DNA from: Pseudomonas syringae
GTDB lineage: Bacteria > Pseudomonadota > Gammaproteobacteria > Pseudomonadales > Pseudomonadaceae
Length of the DNA stretch: 64,000 nucleotides
Reading direction: 5' to 3'
Assembly: GCF_021606685.1 (NCBI RefSeq)
Contig: NZ_WKCB01000001.1
Coordinates: 124,001-188,000 of the forward strand
Program-made: the position numbers and the translations under genes
Shown: positions 1-8,184 of the stretch, piece by piece
How the letters are laid out: each line of letters starts with the position of its first letter
Position numbering within the stretch: position 1 is the first letter of the stretch
Notes under the pieces: generated by a model
Seen by the model: only the letters and a program-made list of their open reading frames with translations
The model's database searches: none
What the model was told of the DNA's origin: nothing

Positions 1-79
1 CTGGCGCACGGCGCTCGAAGGTAAAGGGCTTGAGCGTGTCCTTGGCGTTCTGGGCGGCGTAGCTGTAAGTCTTGGCCAT
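1..79 (-). CDS. NAD(P)-dependent alcohol dehydrogenase, N-terminal fragment
   Basis: Only the first 26 codons are inside the window; the gene continues past the left edge. The start ATG is at 79 on the minus strand. The N-terminus begins MAKTYSYAAQNAKDTLKPF, the typical opening of the zinc-dependent YahK/cinnamyl-alcohol-dehydrogenase type medium-chain dehydrogenases of Pseudomonas, which reduce aldehydes to alcohols with NADPH. No catalytic residue is visible in this fragment, so the call rests on N-terminal resemblance only. It is divergent from the alpha/beta hydrolase at 228, with a 148-bp spacer in which I see no clear operator. Confidence 0.6.
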   Translation of the reverse strand, partial: MAKTYSYAAQNAKDTLKPFTFERRAP

Positions 80-227
80 TTCGTTCACCTGTGTGATCTG
101 ACGGTAGAGGTCAGTGGACCAGCATAGACGCTGAACCGTTCAACCGAGCACACCCGTACAAGCCCTTCGTCCGGTTTGCCGCGATAGTCAGCTAGAGTCT
201 TTTTGCCCCCTCACCCAGGAGTTTTCC

Positions 228-1046
228 ATGAGCACTTTTGTTGCCAAAGACGGTACCCAGATCTACTTCAAGGATTGGGGCAGCGGCAAGCCCGTGCTGT
301 TCAGCCACGGCTGGCCGCTGGATGCCGATATGTGGGAATACCAGATGGAATACCTGAGCAGCCGTGGCTACCGCACTATCGCGTTCGACCGCCGTGGTTT
401 TGGCCGCTCGGACCAGCCATGGACCGGCAATGACTACAACACCTTTGCCGACGACATCGCGCAGCTGATCGAGCACCTGGACCTCAAGGACGTAACCCTG
501 GTGGGCTTCTCCATGGGCGGCGGCGACGTGGCCCGCTACATCGCCCGCCATGGCAGCGCCCGCGTTGCCGGCCTGGTGTTGCTGGGTGCGGTCACGCCGC
601 TGTTCGGCCAGAAAGCCGATTACCCACAAGGCGTGCCGACCCCGGTGTTCGACGGCATCAAGGAAGGCCTGCTCAAGGACCGTGCGCAGTTCATCTCGGA
701 CTTCAACACCCCGTTCTTCGGCATCAACAAGGGCCAGACCGTCTCCCAAGGCGTGTTGACCCAGACCCTGCAGATCGCGCTGCTCGCCTCGCTCAAGTCG
801 ACCGTGGATTGCGTCACTGCGTTCTCCGAAACCGACTTCCGCCCGGACATGGCCAAGATCGACGTACCGACCCTGGTGATCCACGGTGATGGCGACCAGA
901 TCGTACCGTTCGAGACCACCGGCAAAGTCGCCGCTGAAATGATCAAGGGCGCCGAACTCAAGGTCTACAAGGATGCGCCCCACGGTTTTGCGGCCACCCA
1001 CACCCAGCAGTTGAACGAAGACCTGCTGGCGTTCCTGAGCCGCTGA
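228..1046 (+). CDS. alpha/beta hydrolase, non-heme chloroperoxidase/arylesterase type
   Basis: A 272-residue cytoplasmic hydrolase of the usual family length. The nucleophile elbow GFSMGG places the catalytic serine at Ser95. The acid is in HGDGDQIVP (Asp221/223) and the base is His252 in DAPHGF. The early HGWP motif supplies the oxyanion hole. Members hydrolyse aryl esters and, with acetate and peroxide, act as cofactor-free perhydrolases (formerly called haloperoxidases); the natural substrate is not readable from the sequence. The start ATG at 228 follows a CCAGGAG Shine-Dalgarno. The gene is followed at once by a strong intrinsic terminator and converges with doxX. Confidence 0.85.
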   Translation: MSTFVAKDGTQIYFKDWGSGKPVLFSHGWPLDADMWEYQMEYLSSRGYRTIAFDRRGFGRSDQPWTGNDYNTFADDIAQLIEHLDLKDVTLVGFSMGGGDVARYIARHGSARVAGLVLLGAVTPLFGQKADYPQGVPTPVFDGIKEGLLKDRAQFISDFNTPFFGINKGQTVSQGVLTQTLQIALLASLKSTVDCVTAFSETDFRPDMAKIDVPTLVIHGDGDQIVPFETTGKVAAEMIKGAELKVYKDAPHGFAATHTQQLNEDLLAFLSR

Positions 1047-1073
1047 ACCCACTGCAACCCTCTCTCCTTGTTT

Positions 1074-1098
1074 GGCCGGGCTTGCCCGGCCTTTTTTT
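1074..1098 (+). terminator. Rho-independent terminator of the alpha/beta hydrolase
   Basis: A GC-rich hairpin (GGCCGGG, CTTG-type loop, CCCGGCC) lies 27 bp after the hydrolase stop codon and is followed by seven consecutive T residues. It ends 2 bp before the stop codon of the convergent doxX. Confidence 0.85.
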
Positions 1099-1100
1099 GC

Positions 1101-1487
1101 TCAGGACAAACGCCGGCTCAGCACCAGGCGACCCGGCCCGGCGATCAGCACACTGGTGAAGATGATCAACAGCAGCCAGCCGAACTGCCCTTCCAACACG
1201 CTCCACTGCGGGTGCACCACCAGCATCGCGATCAACAGCACCGCGAGGATCGGCAGGCACGCCAGGCGCACCAGCACCCCGGTAATAATCAGCAGCGGGC
1301 ACAGCACTTCGGCAAAAATCGCCAGCAGCAGCGTCACGTGGGGCCCCAGGTGAAACGGGTCCTCGATCAGTGCGAGCTGTTCGCTGTAGTTGAGCAGCTT
1401 GGGCAAGCCATGCACCCAGAGCAGAAACAGCGCCCCGCTGACCCGCAGAAACAACAGCCCCAGATCCGGTTTTTGTAGTTCGTTCAT
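1101..1487 (-). CDS. DoxX family membrane protein
   Basis: A 128-residue, very hydrophobic protein with about four predicted membrane spans. The N-terminal LLFLRVSGALFLLWVHGLPKL segment matches the conserved first helix and loop of DoxX/YphA-type inner-membrane proteins. These are linked to thiosulfate oxidation or redox stress in a few organisms, but most members, including this one, have no assigned reaction. It starts at ATG 1487 and ends against the terminator of the convergent hydrolase. Its upstream neighbour on the same strand is not obviously co-transcribed, because the 1488-1545 gap follows the end of the MBL gene. Confidence 0.75.
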   Translation of the reverse strand: MNELQKPDLGLLFLRVSGALFLLWVHGLPKLLNYSEQLALIEDPFHLGPHVTLLLAIFAEVLCPLLIITGVLVRLACLPILAVLLIAMLVVHPQWSVLEGQFGWLLLIIFTSVLIAGPGRLVLSRRLS

Positions 1488-1545
1488 AAGCGACCTGCAC
1501 AGGTGGAAACCGCCGGCGTGTGCACGGCGGTAATGAGGGAAAGGC

Positions 1546-2529
1546 TTAATCGATCAGCGGCACGTGCGCCGCGCGTTTGTAGGGGCCGTACTCCACCGGC
1601 ACCCACTGGAAGTGCTTGCCCTCGGCGGTGATATGCCCGATGCCGGGGAACGGCAAGTGCGCCGCCGTCACCCAGATCTTGCTGGCCGCGGCGGCGCTGA
1701 ATACCGCTTCGCGGCTCTTGATCGCCTGTTGGCCATTGACGTCAAAGCCGATGGACACCTCTGGGTGCAAGAACTGCACGGCAAGGTTGTGCACCAGGTC
1801 CCCCATGAACAGGATGCTCTGGCCCTGGGAGTTGAAACGGTAGGTGGTGCTGCCCGGCGTATGCCCTGGCGCCTGCGCTGTTTCGACGCCGTCGACCGGC
1901 AGCTTGCCCGGCTCGAACGTCTTGAAGCGCCCGGCGGCGATGTAGGGCGCCGTCGAGTCCTGAGCGATCTTGAAAAAGCCTTTGGCGGCCTCCGGGGCCT
2001 TGGCCAGTGCCTGGGGGTCCAGCCAGTAATCGGCCTCGGCCTTGGCGGCGTAGACCGTGGCATTCGCGAAGAGCGCCTGATGCTGGCCATCCACCAGGCC
2101 GCACACATGGTCCAGGTGCAGGTGCGTCAGCAGGATGGTGTCGACCTGGGACGGCTCGTAGCCGGCGGCCTTCATATTGGTCGAGAGCTGGCCAGCGGTG
2201 GCGCCGATGCACTGGCCGGCGCCGGTGTCCACCAGGATCAGTTGCTTGCCGGTGTTGACCAGAAACGCGTTGAAGGCGGTCTGCACGCCCGGGGTTTCAA
2301 TCGAACGCCGCGCCAGCAAGGCGCGGATCTGGCTTTGGGTCATGCCCTTGAGCAGCTTGGGCGACAGGTCGTTATAGCCGTCGAACAGCGCGGTGACTTC
2401 ATAGTCGCCAACCGCCAGGCGGAAGTAGCCCGGCGCCTGGGTACCGAGTTGCGCAGGCGCGGCGGCCAACGAATGCCCGGCGGCCAATGCTATCGCCAGC
2501 CCCAGCGTACACAGCCATTTTCTTGTCAT
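1546..2529 (-). CDS. exported MBL-fold metallo-hydrolase
   Basis: A 327-residue protein with an N-terminal signal peptide (MTRKWLCTLGLAIALAAGHS...) and the metallo-beta-lactamase zinc signature HLHLDH at residues 136-141, with a further ligand in GHTPGS. It is expected to be a periplasmic di-zinc hydrolase of the quorum-quenching lactonase/AttM-like group, but the substrate is unknown. I chose ATG 2529 over a 32-codon upstream extension because AGGGG precedes it at correct spacing and the signal peptide then begins at residue 1. It lies 76 bp downstream of the LysR gene on the same strand and could be co-transcribed. Confidence 0.8.
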   Translation of the reverse strand: MTRKWLCTLGLAIALAAGHSLAAAPAQLGTQAPGYFRLAVGDYEVTALFDGYNDLSPKLLKGMTQSQIRALLARRSIETPGVQTAFNAFLVNTGKQLILVDTGAGQCIGATAGQLSTNMKAAGYEPSQVDTILLTHLHLDHVCGLVDGQHQALFANATVYAAKAEADYWLDPQALAKAPEAAKGFFKIAQDSTAPYIAAGRFKTFEPGKLPVDGVETAQAPGHTPGSTTYRFNSQGQSILFMGDLVHNLAVQFLHPEVSIGFDVNGQQAIKSREAVFSAAAASKIWVTAAHLPFPGIGHITAEGKHFQWVPVEYGPYKRAAHVPLID

Positions 2530-2605
2530 AACGTCACCCCTGAACATGCGTAAAGAGGTGGAGTGTGTACCCGCCGCGCCGCAGGAAATTGCAAGCCTGT
2601 GCTGA

Positions 2606-3481
2606 CTACTCCCCGGTGCCGGCAAACCCGGCGACGATTTCGTCGATCACCACGCGCACCCGTGCGGTATGGCGCAGGTCGGCGTGGGTCACCAGCCACA
2701 CGTCGTAGGGCAACGGCCGGGTACGCTCCGGCCATAGGCGCACCAGCCCATCGCGCTCGCCGGTGTACACCGGGATCTCGCCGATGCCGATGCCGGCGGC
2801 AATCGAGCGGCGCACCAGCAGACTCGAACTCAAGCTCGCCACAATCCGCCCGCGCCCCAGCGGTTCACTGACCAGGGTCATGTCCTTCTGCGCTTCCAGA
2901 TAGGGCTGGTAGACCACCAGGTCGTGGCCTTCGAACAGGCTGCCGGGTTGCGGTAGGCCATGGCGGTCGATATACGCCTGGGCGGCGAACAACCCCACCG
3001 GCCAGCGGGCAATGCGCCGGGCGATCAGGTCGGGGTTGTCCGGGCGGGTGTTGCGCACGGCGATGTCGGTTTCGCGCTTGGCCAGGCTGAGGAACTGGGT
3101 GGACGCGTCCAGTTGTACACGTACATCGGGGTGTTGCGCGTGCAGGCGGGCAATCGCCGGGATCATGAAGTCGATGGCCAGGGAGTCGGTGGTGCTGACC
3201 CGTACGATGCCGGTCAGGCGCTCGTCGAGGCCCTGGATGCGGCGTTGCAGGTCGAGGGCCGAGCGCTCCATTTTCTCCACCGAGACCAACGCGGCTTCAC
3301 CCACCGCCGTCAGTGCATAGCCCTCGGAGGTACGCAGGAACAAGGTTGCGCCGAGGGATTTTTCCAGGGCATTGACGCGTCGGCCGACGGTGGCCTGGTC
3401 AACCCCCAACACTCGCGCCGCGCCCCGTAGGGTGGACTCGCGGCACACCGCGAGAAACACCCGTGCGTCATCCCAATTCAT
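2606..3481 (-). CDS. LysR family transcriptional regulator
   Basis: A 291-residue LysR regulator. The winged helix-turn-helix occupies residues 1-60 (DDARVFLAVCRESTLRGAAR...), followed by a linker helix and a substrate-binding domain. It is transcribed divergently from the MFS transporter and quinone reductase, which is the classical arrangement for a LysR target. A GGAGG Shine-Dalgarno precedes ATG 3481. A perfect 7-bp inverted repeat just upstream (3494-3511) is a candidate binding site close to its own ribosome-binding site, so autorepression is plausible. The inducer is not predictable. Confidence 0.88.
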   Translation of the reverse strand: MNWDDARVFLAVCRESTLRGAARVLGVDQATVGRRVNALEKSLGATLFLRTSEGYALTAVGEAALVSVEKMERSALDLQRRIQGLDERLTGIVRVSTTDSLAIDFMIPAIARLHAQHPDVRVQLDASTQFLSLAKRETDIAVRNTRPDNPDLIARRIARWPVGLFAAQAYIDRHGLPQPGSLFEGHDLVVYQPYLEAQKDMTLVSEPLGRGRIVASLSSSLLVRRSIAAGIGIGEIPVYTGERDGLVRLWPERTRPLPYDVWLVTHADLRHTARVRVVIDEIVAGFAGTGE

Positions 3482-3493
3482 CCTGCCTCCTTG

Positions 3494-3511
3494 TGATGCA
3501 TTTTTGCATCA
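3494..3511. promoter_or_regulatory. candidate LysR operator
   Basis: Perfect inverted repeat TGATGCA-TTTT-TGCATCA in the 112-bp divergent region between the LysR gene and the MFS transporter. A second, related TGCATTATTGCA lies at 3529-3540. Both fit the dyad-with-short-spacer form of LysR sites; binding is inferred. Confidence 0.6.
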
Positions 3512-3593
3512 GCATGCCGTGTAATCGCTGCATTATTGCACCACAAAAGCTGGCTATGCTGGGCGCCAGAGAAAAATACCCTGGACCGCCATC

Positions 3594-4832
3594 ATGCTCG
3601 ACACCCACACCCATACCCCACCCCGCGCCGCGATCTGGCTGCCGATTTTCGCCGGCCTTTGCGCCAGCCTGGTCAGTATCGGCCTGGCGCGCTTTGCCTA
3701 CACGCCGCTGATCCCGAGCCTGATCCAGGCCCACTGGTTTTCCGCCAGCAACGTGGTGTACCTCGGCGCCGCCAACCTGGTGGGCTACCTGATCGGCGCG
3801 CTGATCGGTCGGCCCTTCGCCCAGCGCACCTCAAACCAGACCGCCCTGCGCTTCATGATGGTGGCGGTAACCCTGGCGTTTTTCGCCTGTGGTTTCCCGC
3901 TGTCGGTGACATGGTTCCTCGGCTGGCGCCTGCTGTCGGGCATCGCCGGTGGCGCGATCATGGTGCTGGTGGCCGCGACCGTACTGCCCCACGTGCCGGT
4001 TGAACGCCGGGGCCTGGCCAGCGGCGCGATCTTCCTCGGCATCGGCCTGGGCATCGCCGCGTCGGGCACGCTGGTTCCGCCCTTGTTGAGCCTTGGCCTG
4101 CAGCAGACCTGGTTCGGCCTGGGCCTGTTGGCGGTCATCCTCACTGCCGCCAGCTGGTTCGCCTGGCCCACCAGCGCTGTGCATGAGGCTGCGGCGCCCT
4201 CGGGCCCTGCGGCGCCGACACCGCCTGGCGTGTACCTGTTGTTTGCCCAATACGCCTTTATGGCAGCGGGCCTGGTGCCAGCCATGGTGTTCCTGGTGGA
4301 CTATGTGGCGCGTGGCCTGGGTGACGGCGCGCATGTCGGCGCGATGATCTGGGTGATGTATGGCCTGGGGGCGATTGTCGGCCCGGTCACTTATGGATTT
4401 CTGGCCGACAAGCTTGGCGCACGCTGGAGCATTCGCCTGGTGCTGGTGGTGCAAGCGATTGCCGTCGCTATGCTGCCGGTTGCCGGCTCGTTTACCGCAC
4501 TCGCCGTATTGGCCGTGATCCTCGGTTCGTTCCCGCCGGGCATCGTGCCGCTGGCACTGGCGCGGGTGCATGAGTTGCTGCCCAACCATCACCAGCAACA
4601 GCTGGCGTGGAGCCGCGCCACGGTGTCCTTCGCTACGTTCCAGGCGCTGTCGGGCTTTGCCTACTCGGCCCTGTTCAACAGCAGCGGCGGCCAGCATGCG
4701 CTGTTGTTCGTGATCGCGGCGCTGGCAATTGTCATCGCGCTGTTGCTGGAGCTGAGTATGATCCTGCTGAACCGCCGCCCGCTCGCCACGGTCCCAACCC
4801 ATACGCTCATCGCTGCAGGTAACTTCAAATGA
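3594..4832 (+). CDS. YbfB/YjiJ family MFS transporter
   Basis: A 412-residue inner-membrane protein with about twelve hydrophobic segments and a large central loop rich in Ala, Pro and Thr near residue 200. The opening WLPIFAGLCASLVSIGLARFAYTPLIP is characteristic of the YbfB/YjiJ major-facilitator branch, whose substrates are mostly unknown and are presumed to be drugs or metabolites exported by proton antiport. It starts 112 bp from the divergent LysR gene. Its last four bases overlap the start of the quinone reductase (ATGA), so the two are translationally coupled and probably handle the same compound. Confidence 0.83.
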   Translation: MLDTHTHTPPRAAIWLPIFAGLCASLVSIGLARFAYTPLIPSLIQAHWFSASNVVYLGAANLVGYLIGALIGRPFAQRTSNQTALRFMMVAVTLAFFACGFPLSVTWFLGWRLLSGIAGGAIMVLVAATVLPHVPVERRGLASGAIFLGIGLGIAASGTLVPPLLSLGLQQTWFGLGLLAVILTAASWFAWPTSAVHEAAAPSGPAAPTPPGVYLLFAQYAFMAAGLVPAMVFLVDYVARGLGDGAHVGAMIWVMYGLGAIVGPVTYGFLADKLGARWSIRLVLVVQAIAVAMLPVAGSFTALAVLAVILGSFPPGIVPLALARVHELLPNHHQQQLAWSRATVSFATFQALSGFAYSALFNSSGGQHALLFVIAALAIVIALLLELSMILLNRRPLATVPTHTLIAAGNFK

Positions 4833-5827
4833 CGCTTCCCAAGGAAATGACCCTGATCGAAATCACCACCCCAGGGGGTCCGCAAGTGCTGCAACCACGC
4901 CGCGCCGACGTGCCGTTGGCCGGGCCGGGCGAGATCCTGATTCGCGTGCACGCCGCCGGGGTCAACCGTCCCGACGCCTTGCAACGCGCCGGCAAGTACC
5001 CCATGAAACCGGGCATGAGCCCGTATCCGGGGCTGGAAGTGGCCGGTGAAGTGGTGGCCCTGGGCGAGGGTGTGTCGCACTTCGCTCTGGGCGACAAGGT
5101 CTGCGCCCTGACCAATGGCGGCGGCTACGCGCAGTTCTGCAGCGTGCCGGCCGGCCAGGCCTTGCCGATACCCGAGGGCATGGGGTGGATTCAAGCCGCC
5201 GCCGTGCCGGAAACCTTCTTCACCGTGTGGGCCAACCTGTTCGGCCTGGGTGACGCGCACACTGGCCAGCGCGTGTTGATCCACGGCGGCACCAGTGGCA
5301 TCGGCACGACCGCATTGATGCTGTGCCGCGAGTTCGGCATCCAGGCATTCGCCACCGCCGGCAGCGCCGACAAATGCGCCGCCATCGCTGAGCTGGGCGC
5401 CGAGCCGATCAATTACCGCGAGCAGGACTTTGCCGACGTCATCGCCCAACAGACTGATGGCCAGGGTGTGGATGTGATCCTCGACATCATGGGTGGCTCG
5501 TACCTCAACAACAACCTCAAGGCGCTGGCCATGGACGGCCACCTGGTGATGCTGGGTTTCCTCGGCGGCGCCAAGGCCAATGACGTCGACCTGCTGACCA
5601 TCCTCGGCAAACGCGCGGTGATCACCGGCTCGCTGCTGCGCGCGCGTACACAGGATGAAAAGGCCGCGATTGCCGAACAGCTACGCGAGTATATCTGGCC
5701 GGTGCTGGCCGCTGGGCGTTGCCTGCCGATCATCGACAAAGTGTACGAATACACCGACGCCGCCCAGGCGCATGCACGCATGGAAGGCGGGGATCATATC
5801 GGCAAGATTGTATTGCGCGTGGAGTAA
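4829..5827 (+). CDS. NADPH:quinone oxidoreductase, PIG3-type zinc-independent MDR
   Basis: A 332-residue medium-chain dehydrogenase/reductase. It lacks the structural-zinc cysteine cluster and has the quinone-reductase dinucleotide-binding motif HGGTSGIGTTA near residue 152, followed by the substrate half. It resembles human PIG3/TP53I3 and bacterial QOR-like enzymes, which reduce quinones or enones with NADPH in the cytoplasm. It is coupled to the MFS gene through an ATGA overlap, in a unit probably controlled by the divergent LysR regulator. Its last 30 bp were duplicated and recur at about 6170-6200. Confidence 0.85.
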   Translation: MTLPKEMTLIEITTPGGPQVLQPRRADVPLAGPGEILIRVHAAGVNRPDALQRAGKYPMKPGMSPYPGLEVAGEVVALGEGVSHFALGDKVCALTNGGGYAQFCSVPAGQALPIPEGMGWIQAAAVPETFFTVWANLFGLGDAHTGQRVLIHGGTSGIGTTALMLCREFGIQAFATAGSADKCAAIAELGAEPINYREQDFADVIAQQTDGQGVDVILDIMGGSYLNNNLKALAMDGHLVMLGFLGGAKANDVDLLTILGKRAVITGSLLRARTQDEKAAIAEQLREYIWPVLAAGRCLPIIDKVYEYTDAAQAHARMEGGDHIGKIVLRVE

Positions 5828-5840
5828 CCAGGCACCGCGC

Positions 5841-5986
5841 GCCCGCTTGTGTGACAAGCGGGCGCCTGTGGCGAACAGGCTTCTATGACAAGCAGGCTTC
5901 TGTGGCAAACAGGCTTCTATGATAAGCAAGCTTCTGTGACAAGCCCGCTCGCCACACAAGCCCGCTCGCCACAAGAACCCCGCTCG
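5841..5986. repeat. degenerate tandem array of about 18-bp units
   Basis: Seven or eight imperfect units of the type TGTGGC-AACAGGCTTC / TGACAAGC-GGCTTC lie directly after the quinone reductase, grading into CAAGCCCGCTCGCCACA units. The unit is the end of the larger repeat element seen at 12957-13086 and 63743-63874. This is the gene-free stretch between two convergent genes. Confidence 0.7.
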
Positions 5987-6013
5987 GCTTAAAACAGGCG
6001 GTCAGGCTTCAGT

Positions 6014-6169
6014 GATTATTCGCTATACACGGGATAGTCGGTGTACCCCTCCTCACCCACGCCATACATCCCCTGTACCCGCAGAGGGTTCAGCGGCCAG
6101 CGTAGATGATTCGCCCACTGAACGTGTTACGCATCGCGCGACGGAAGGTGTCCGGCCCTTGATCGCTTC
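6014..6169 (-). pseudogene. truncated, internally deleted copy of the nemA 3' end
   Basis: Bases 6014-6100 match 6301-6387, the true nemA C-terminus, with a few substitutions. Then 118 bp are missing and 6101-6155 matches 6506-6560. About 70 further bp are missing before a short match to 6629-6641. The piece cannot encode a product. It is one half of a decayed tandem duplication that also carried the tail of the quinone reductase gene. It shares its upstream flank (AAAACAGGCGGTCAGGCTTCAGT) with the intact gene. Confidence 0.85.
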
Positions 6170-6200
6170 TCGGCAAGATTGAATCGCGAGTGGAATAACC
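6170..6200 (+). pseudogene. duplicated tail of the quinone oxidoreductase gene
   Basis: The segment CGGCAAGATTGAATCGCGAG and the bases after it, ending in TAACC, repeats 5799-5829, the last codons and stop of the quinone reductase, with about four mismatches. It is fused directly to the nemA fragment. Together they mark the junction of an old tandem duplication. Confidence 0.8.
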
Positions 6201-6275
6201 GGCCATGGCAAGCCCGCTTGTTATGGCAAGCCCGCTCGCCACAGAAGCCCGCTCGCCACAAGAACCCCGCGTGGC
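6201..6275. repeat. second, shorter copy of the tandem repeat spacer
   Basis: Units of GCAAGCCCGCTCGCCACA type and the following CAAGAACCCCGC reproduce the end of the 5841-5986 spacer, as expected if the whole spacer was duplicated together with both gene tails. Confidence 0.65.
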
Positions 6276-6302
6276 TTAAAACAGGCGGTCAGGCTTCAGT
6301 GA

Positions 6303-7427
6303 TTATTCGCTATACACGGGATAGTCGGTGTACCCCTCCTCACCCCCGCCATACATCCCTTCTACCCGCAGCGGGTTCAGCGGCCAGCCGTTGAAGATCC
6401 GCTGTGGCAGGTCCGGGTTGGCAATGAACGGTCGCCCGAACGCAATCAGGTCCGCCAGCCCGGCGTCCACCCACTTGGCGCCGCGCTCGGCGGTGTAGCG
6501 GCCCGCGTAGATGATTCGCCCACTGAACGTGTCACGCACCGCGCGGCGGAAGGTTTCGGGCAGGTCGGGCGCGTTGTCCCAGTCGGCTTCGGCGATGGAC
6601 ACATAGGCGATGCCCGATTCCTCCAGCACCTTGATCGCCTCGATGTAGGTGTGGTGCGGGTCGTCTTCCACCAGGCCGATGTACACGCGGTCCTGATCGG
6701 TGCCACTGAACAATGGCGAAAACCGCACGCCCACCCGCTCCGGGCCCACCACTTTGCAGACGGCTTCGACAACCTCGCGTAGAAAACGCAGGCGATTGTG
6801 CAGCGAGCCACCGTACTCATCCTCACGCTGGTTGGCGTGGGCCGAGATGAATTGATTGACCAGGTAACCATTGGCTGAGTGGATTTCCACCCCGTCAAAC
6901 CCGGCATCCAGTGCATTGCGCGCGGCCTGGGCGTACAGCCCGACCAACTCTTCGATCTCCAGCACACTCAGGGCGCGAGGCACCGGCGGTTGCACCAACT
7001 CGCCAGCACCCGGGCCGGTGGAGATAAACGCCTTGGCCTGCTCGGCCGCTATGGCCGACGGCGCCACCGGTGCGGCGCCCTCAGGCTGCAAGGCGTTATG
7101 AGACACACGCCCCACGTGCCACAACTGGGCAAAGATTACCCCGCCTTCGGCGTGCACGGCGTCGGTGACTGTGCGCCAGCCGTCGATCTGCGCCGGGCTG
7201 TAGATGCCCGGGGTCCAGGCATACCCCTGGCCACGGGGCTCGATCTGCGTGCCTTCGCTGACCATGAAGCCGGCACTTGCGCGCTGGCGGTAATACTCGG
7301 CCATCAAGTCGGTGGCGATATCACCCGGCTGGGCGCTGCGTTGACGGGTCAAGGGCGGCAGCACAATGCGGTTGTTCAGCGTGTGGTGACCCAGTTTTAC
7401 CGGGGTACTCAATACACGGTCAGTCAT
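6303..7427 (-). CDS. nemA: alkene reductase, Old Yellow Enzyme family (NemA/XenB type)
   Basis: A 374-residue FMN-dependent TIM-barrel ene-reductase. The N-terminus LSTPVKLGHHTLNNRIVLPPLTRQRS, the HSANGYLVNQFIS active-site strand (His-Ser-Ala-Asn) and the AGRYTAERGAKWVDAG phosphate-binding region match NemA/XenB. The family reduces N-ethylmaleimide, unsaturated carbonyls and nitro-esters with NADPH in the cytoplasm. It is the last gene of an apparent three-gene operon after a TetR/NemR regulator and a DJ-1 protein, with a 79-bp gap before it. A decayed duplicate of its 3' end follows it. Confidence 0.92.
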   Translation of the reverse strand: MTDRVLSTPVKLGHHTLNNRIVLPPLTRQRSAQPGDIATDLMAEYYRQRASAGFMVSEGTQIEPRGQGYAWTPGIYSPAQIDGWRTVTDAVHAEGGVIFAQLWHVGRVSHNALQPEGAAPVAPSAIAAEQAKAFISTGPGAGELVQPPVPRALSVLEIEELVGLYAQAARNALDAGFDGVEIHSANGYLVNQFISAHANQREDEYGGSLHNRLRFLREVVEAVCKVVGPERVGVRFSPLFSGTDQDRVYIGLVEDDPHHTYIEAIKVLEESGIAYVSIAEADWDNAPDLPETFRRAVRDTFSGRIIYAGRYTAERGAKWVDAGLADLIAFGRPFIANPDLPQRIFNGWPLNPLRVEGMYGGGEEGYTDYPVYSE

Positions 7428-7506
7428 GCGGGAAACTCCAAATTCAGGACGAGCAAAAGCATTGGCGACTCATGCGAGTCGCCAACGGGTAACGCGGTTG
7501 ATCAGG

Positions 7507-8184
7507 TTAAGCGGTGAGTTTCAACAAGGCCTTGGCGACATCACTGGAGCTGCCAGGGTTCTGCCCGGTGACCAGCAGCCCATCGACAATCACAAACGAT
7601 TGCCAGTCGGCGCCCTTCTCGTACGTGCCGCCCAATGTCTTGAATTCATCTTCAATCAGGAACGGCACCACCTCGGTCAACTCCACTGCGGCCTCTTCGG
7701 AGTTGGAGAAGCCGGTCACGCGGCGGCCCTTGATCAACGGGTCACCGTTGACCGCCTTGACATGGCGCAAGGCGCCCGGTGCATGGCAGACAAAGCCGAT
7801 CGGCTTGCCGGCTCGCTCGAAGGCCTCGATCAGCGCGATGGACGTTGGCGATTCCGCCAGGTCCCACAGCGGGCCGTGGCCACCTGGATAGAACACGGTG
7901 TCGAAATCATCGGCGTTGACCGTGTCCAGCTTCACCGTGCTGGCCAGGGCCTGCTGCGCGGCAGGGTCGGCGGCAAAACGGTGGGTCTGTTCGGTCTGGA
8001 AGTCCGGCAGGTCGCTGACCGGGTCCAGCGGCGGCTGGCCGCCCGCCGGGGAGGCCAGCACCACGTCGGCGCCGGCGTCCTTGAAGGCGTAATAGGGTGC
8101 AGCAAATTCTTCGAGCCAGAAGCCGGTCTTGCGGCCGGTGTCGCCAAGCTGGTCGTGAGAGGTGAGTACCATTAATACTTTCAT
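7507..8184 (-). CDS. DJ-1/PfpI (Hsp31-like) class I glutamine amidotransferase-fold protein
   Basis: A 225-residue DJ-1 superfamily protein. The nucleophile elbow is Cys133-His134 in IGFVCHAPGAL, and a conserved Glu (25/26, WLEE) lies where the DJ-1 acid sits. The GGHGPLWDL loop is typical of the HchA/YDR533C glyoxalase-III-like branch, which converts methylglyoxal to lactate without glutathione or repairs glycated targets. The start overlaps the regulator's stop by four bases (ATGA), and nemA follows. Membership of an electrophile-response operon supports an aldehyde-detoxifying role; the reaction itself is inferred. Confidence 0.83.
   Translation of the reverse strand: MKVLMVLTSHDQLGDTGRKTGFWLEEFAAPYYAFKDAGADVVLASPAGGQPPLDPVSDLPDFQTEQTHRFAADPAAQQALASTVKLDTVNADDFDTVFYPGGHGPLWDLAESPTSIALIEAFERAGKPIGFVCHAPGALRHVKAVNGDPLIKGRRVTGFSNSEEAAVELTEVVPFLIEDEFKTLGGTYEKGADWQSFVIVDGLLVTGQNPGSSSDVAKALLKLTA

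Noticed and set aside
5841-5986. Tandem repeats considered as a CRISPR array
   Set aside because: Units are about 18 bp, degenerate and contiguous with no unique spacers, and no cas gene is nearby. They derive from the repeat family seen at 12957 and 63743.
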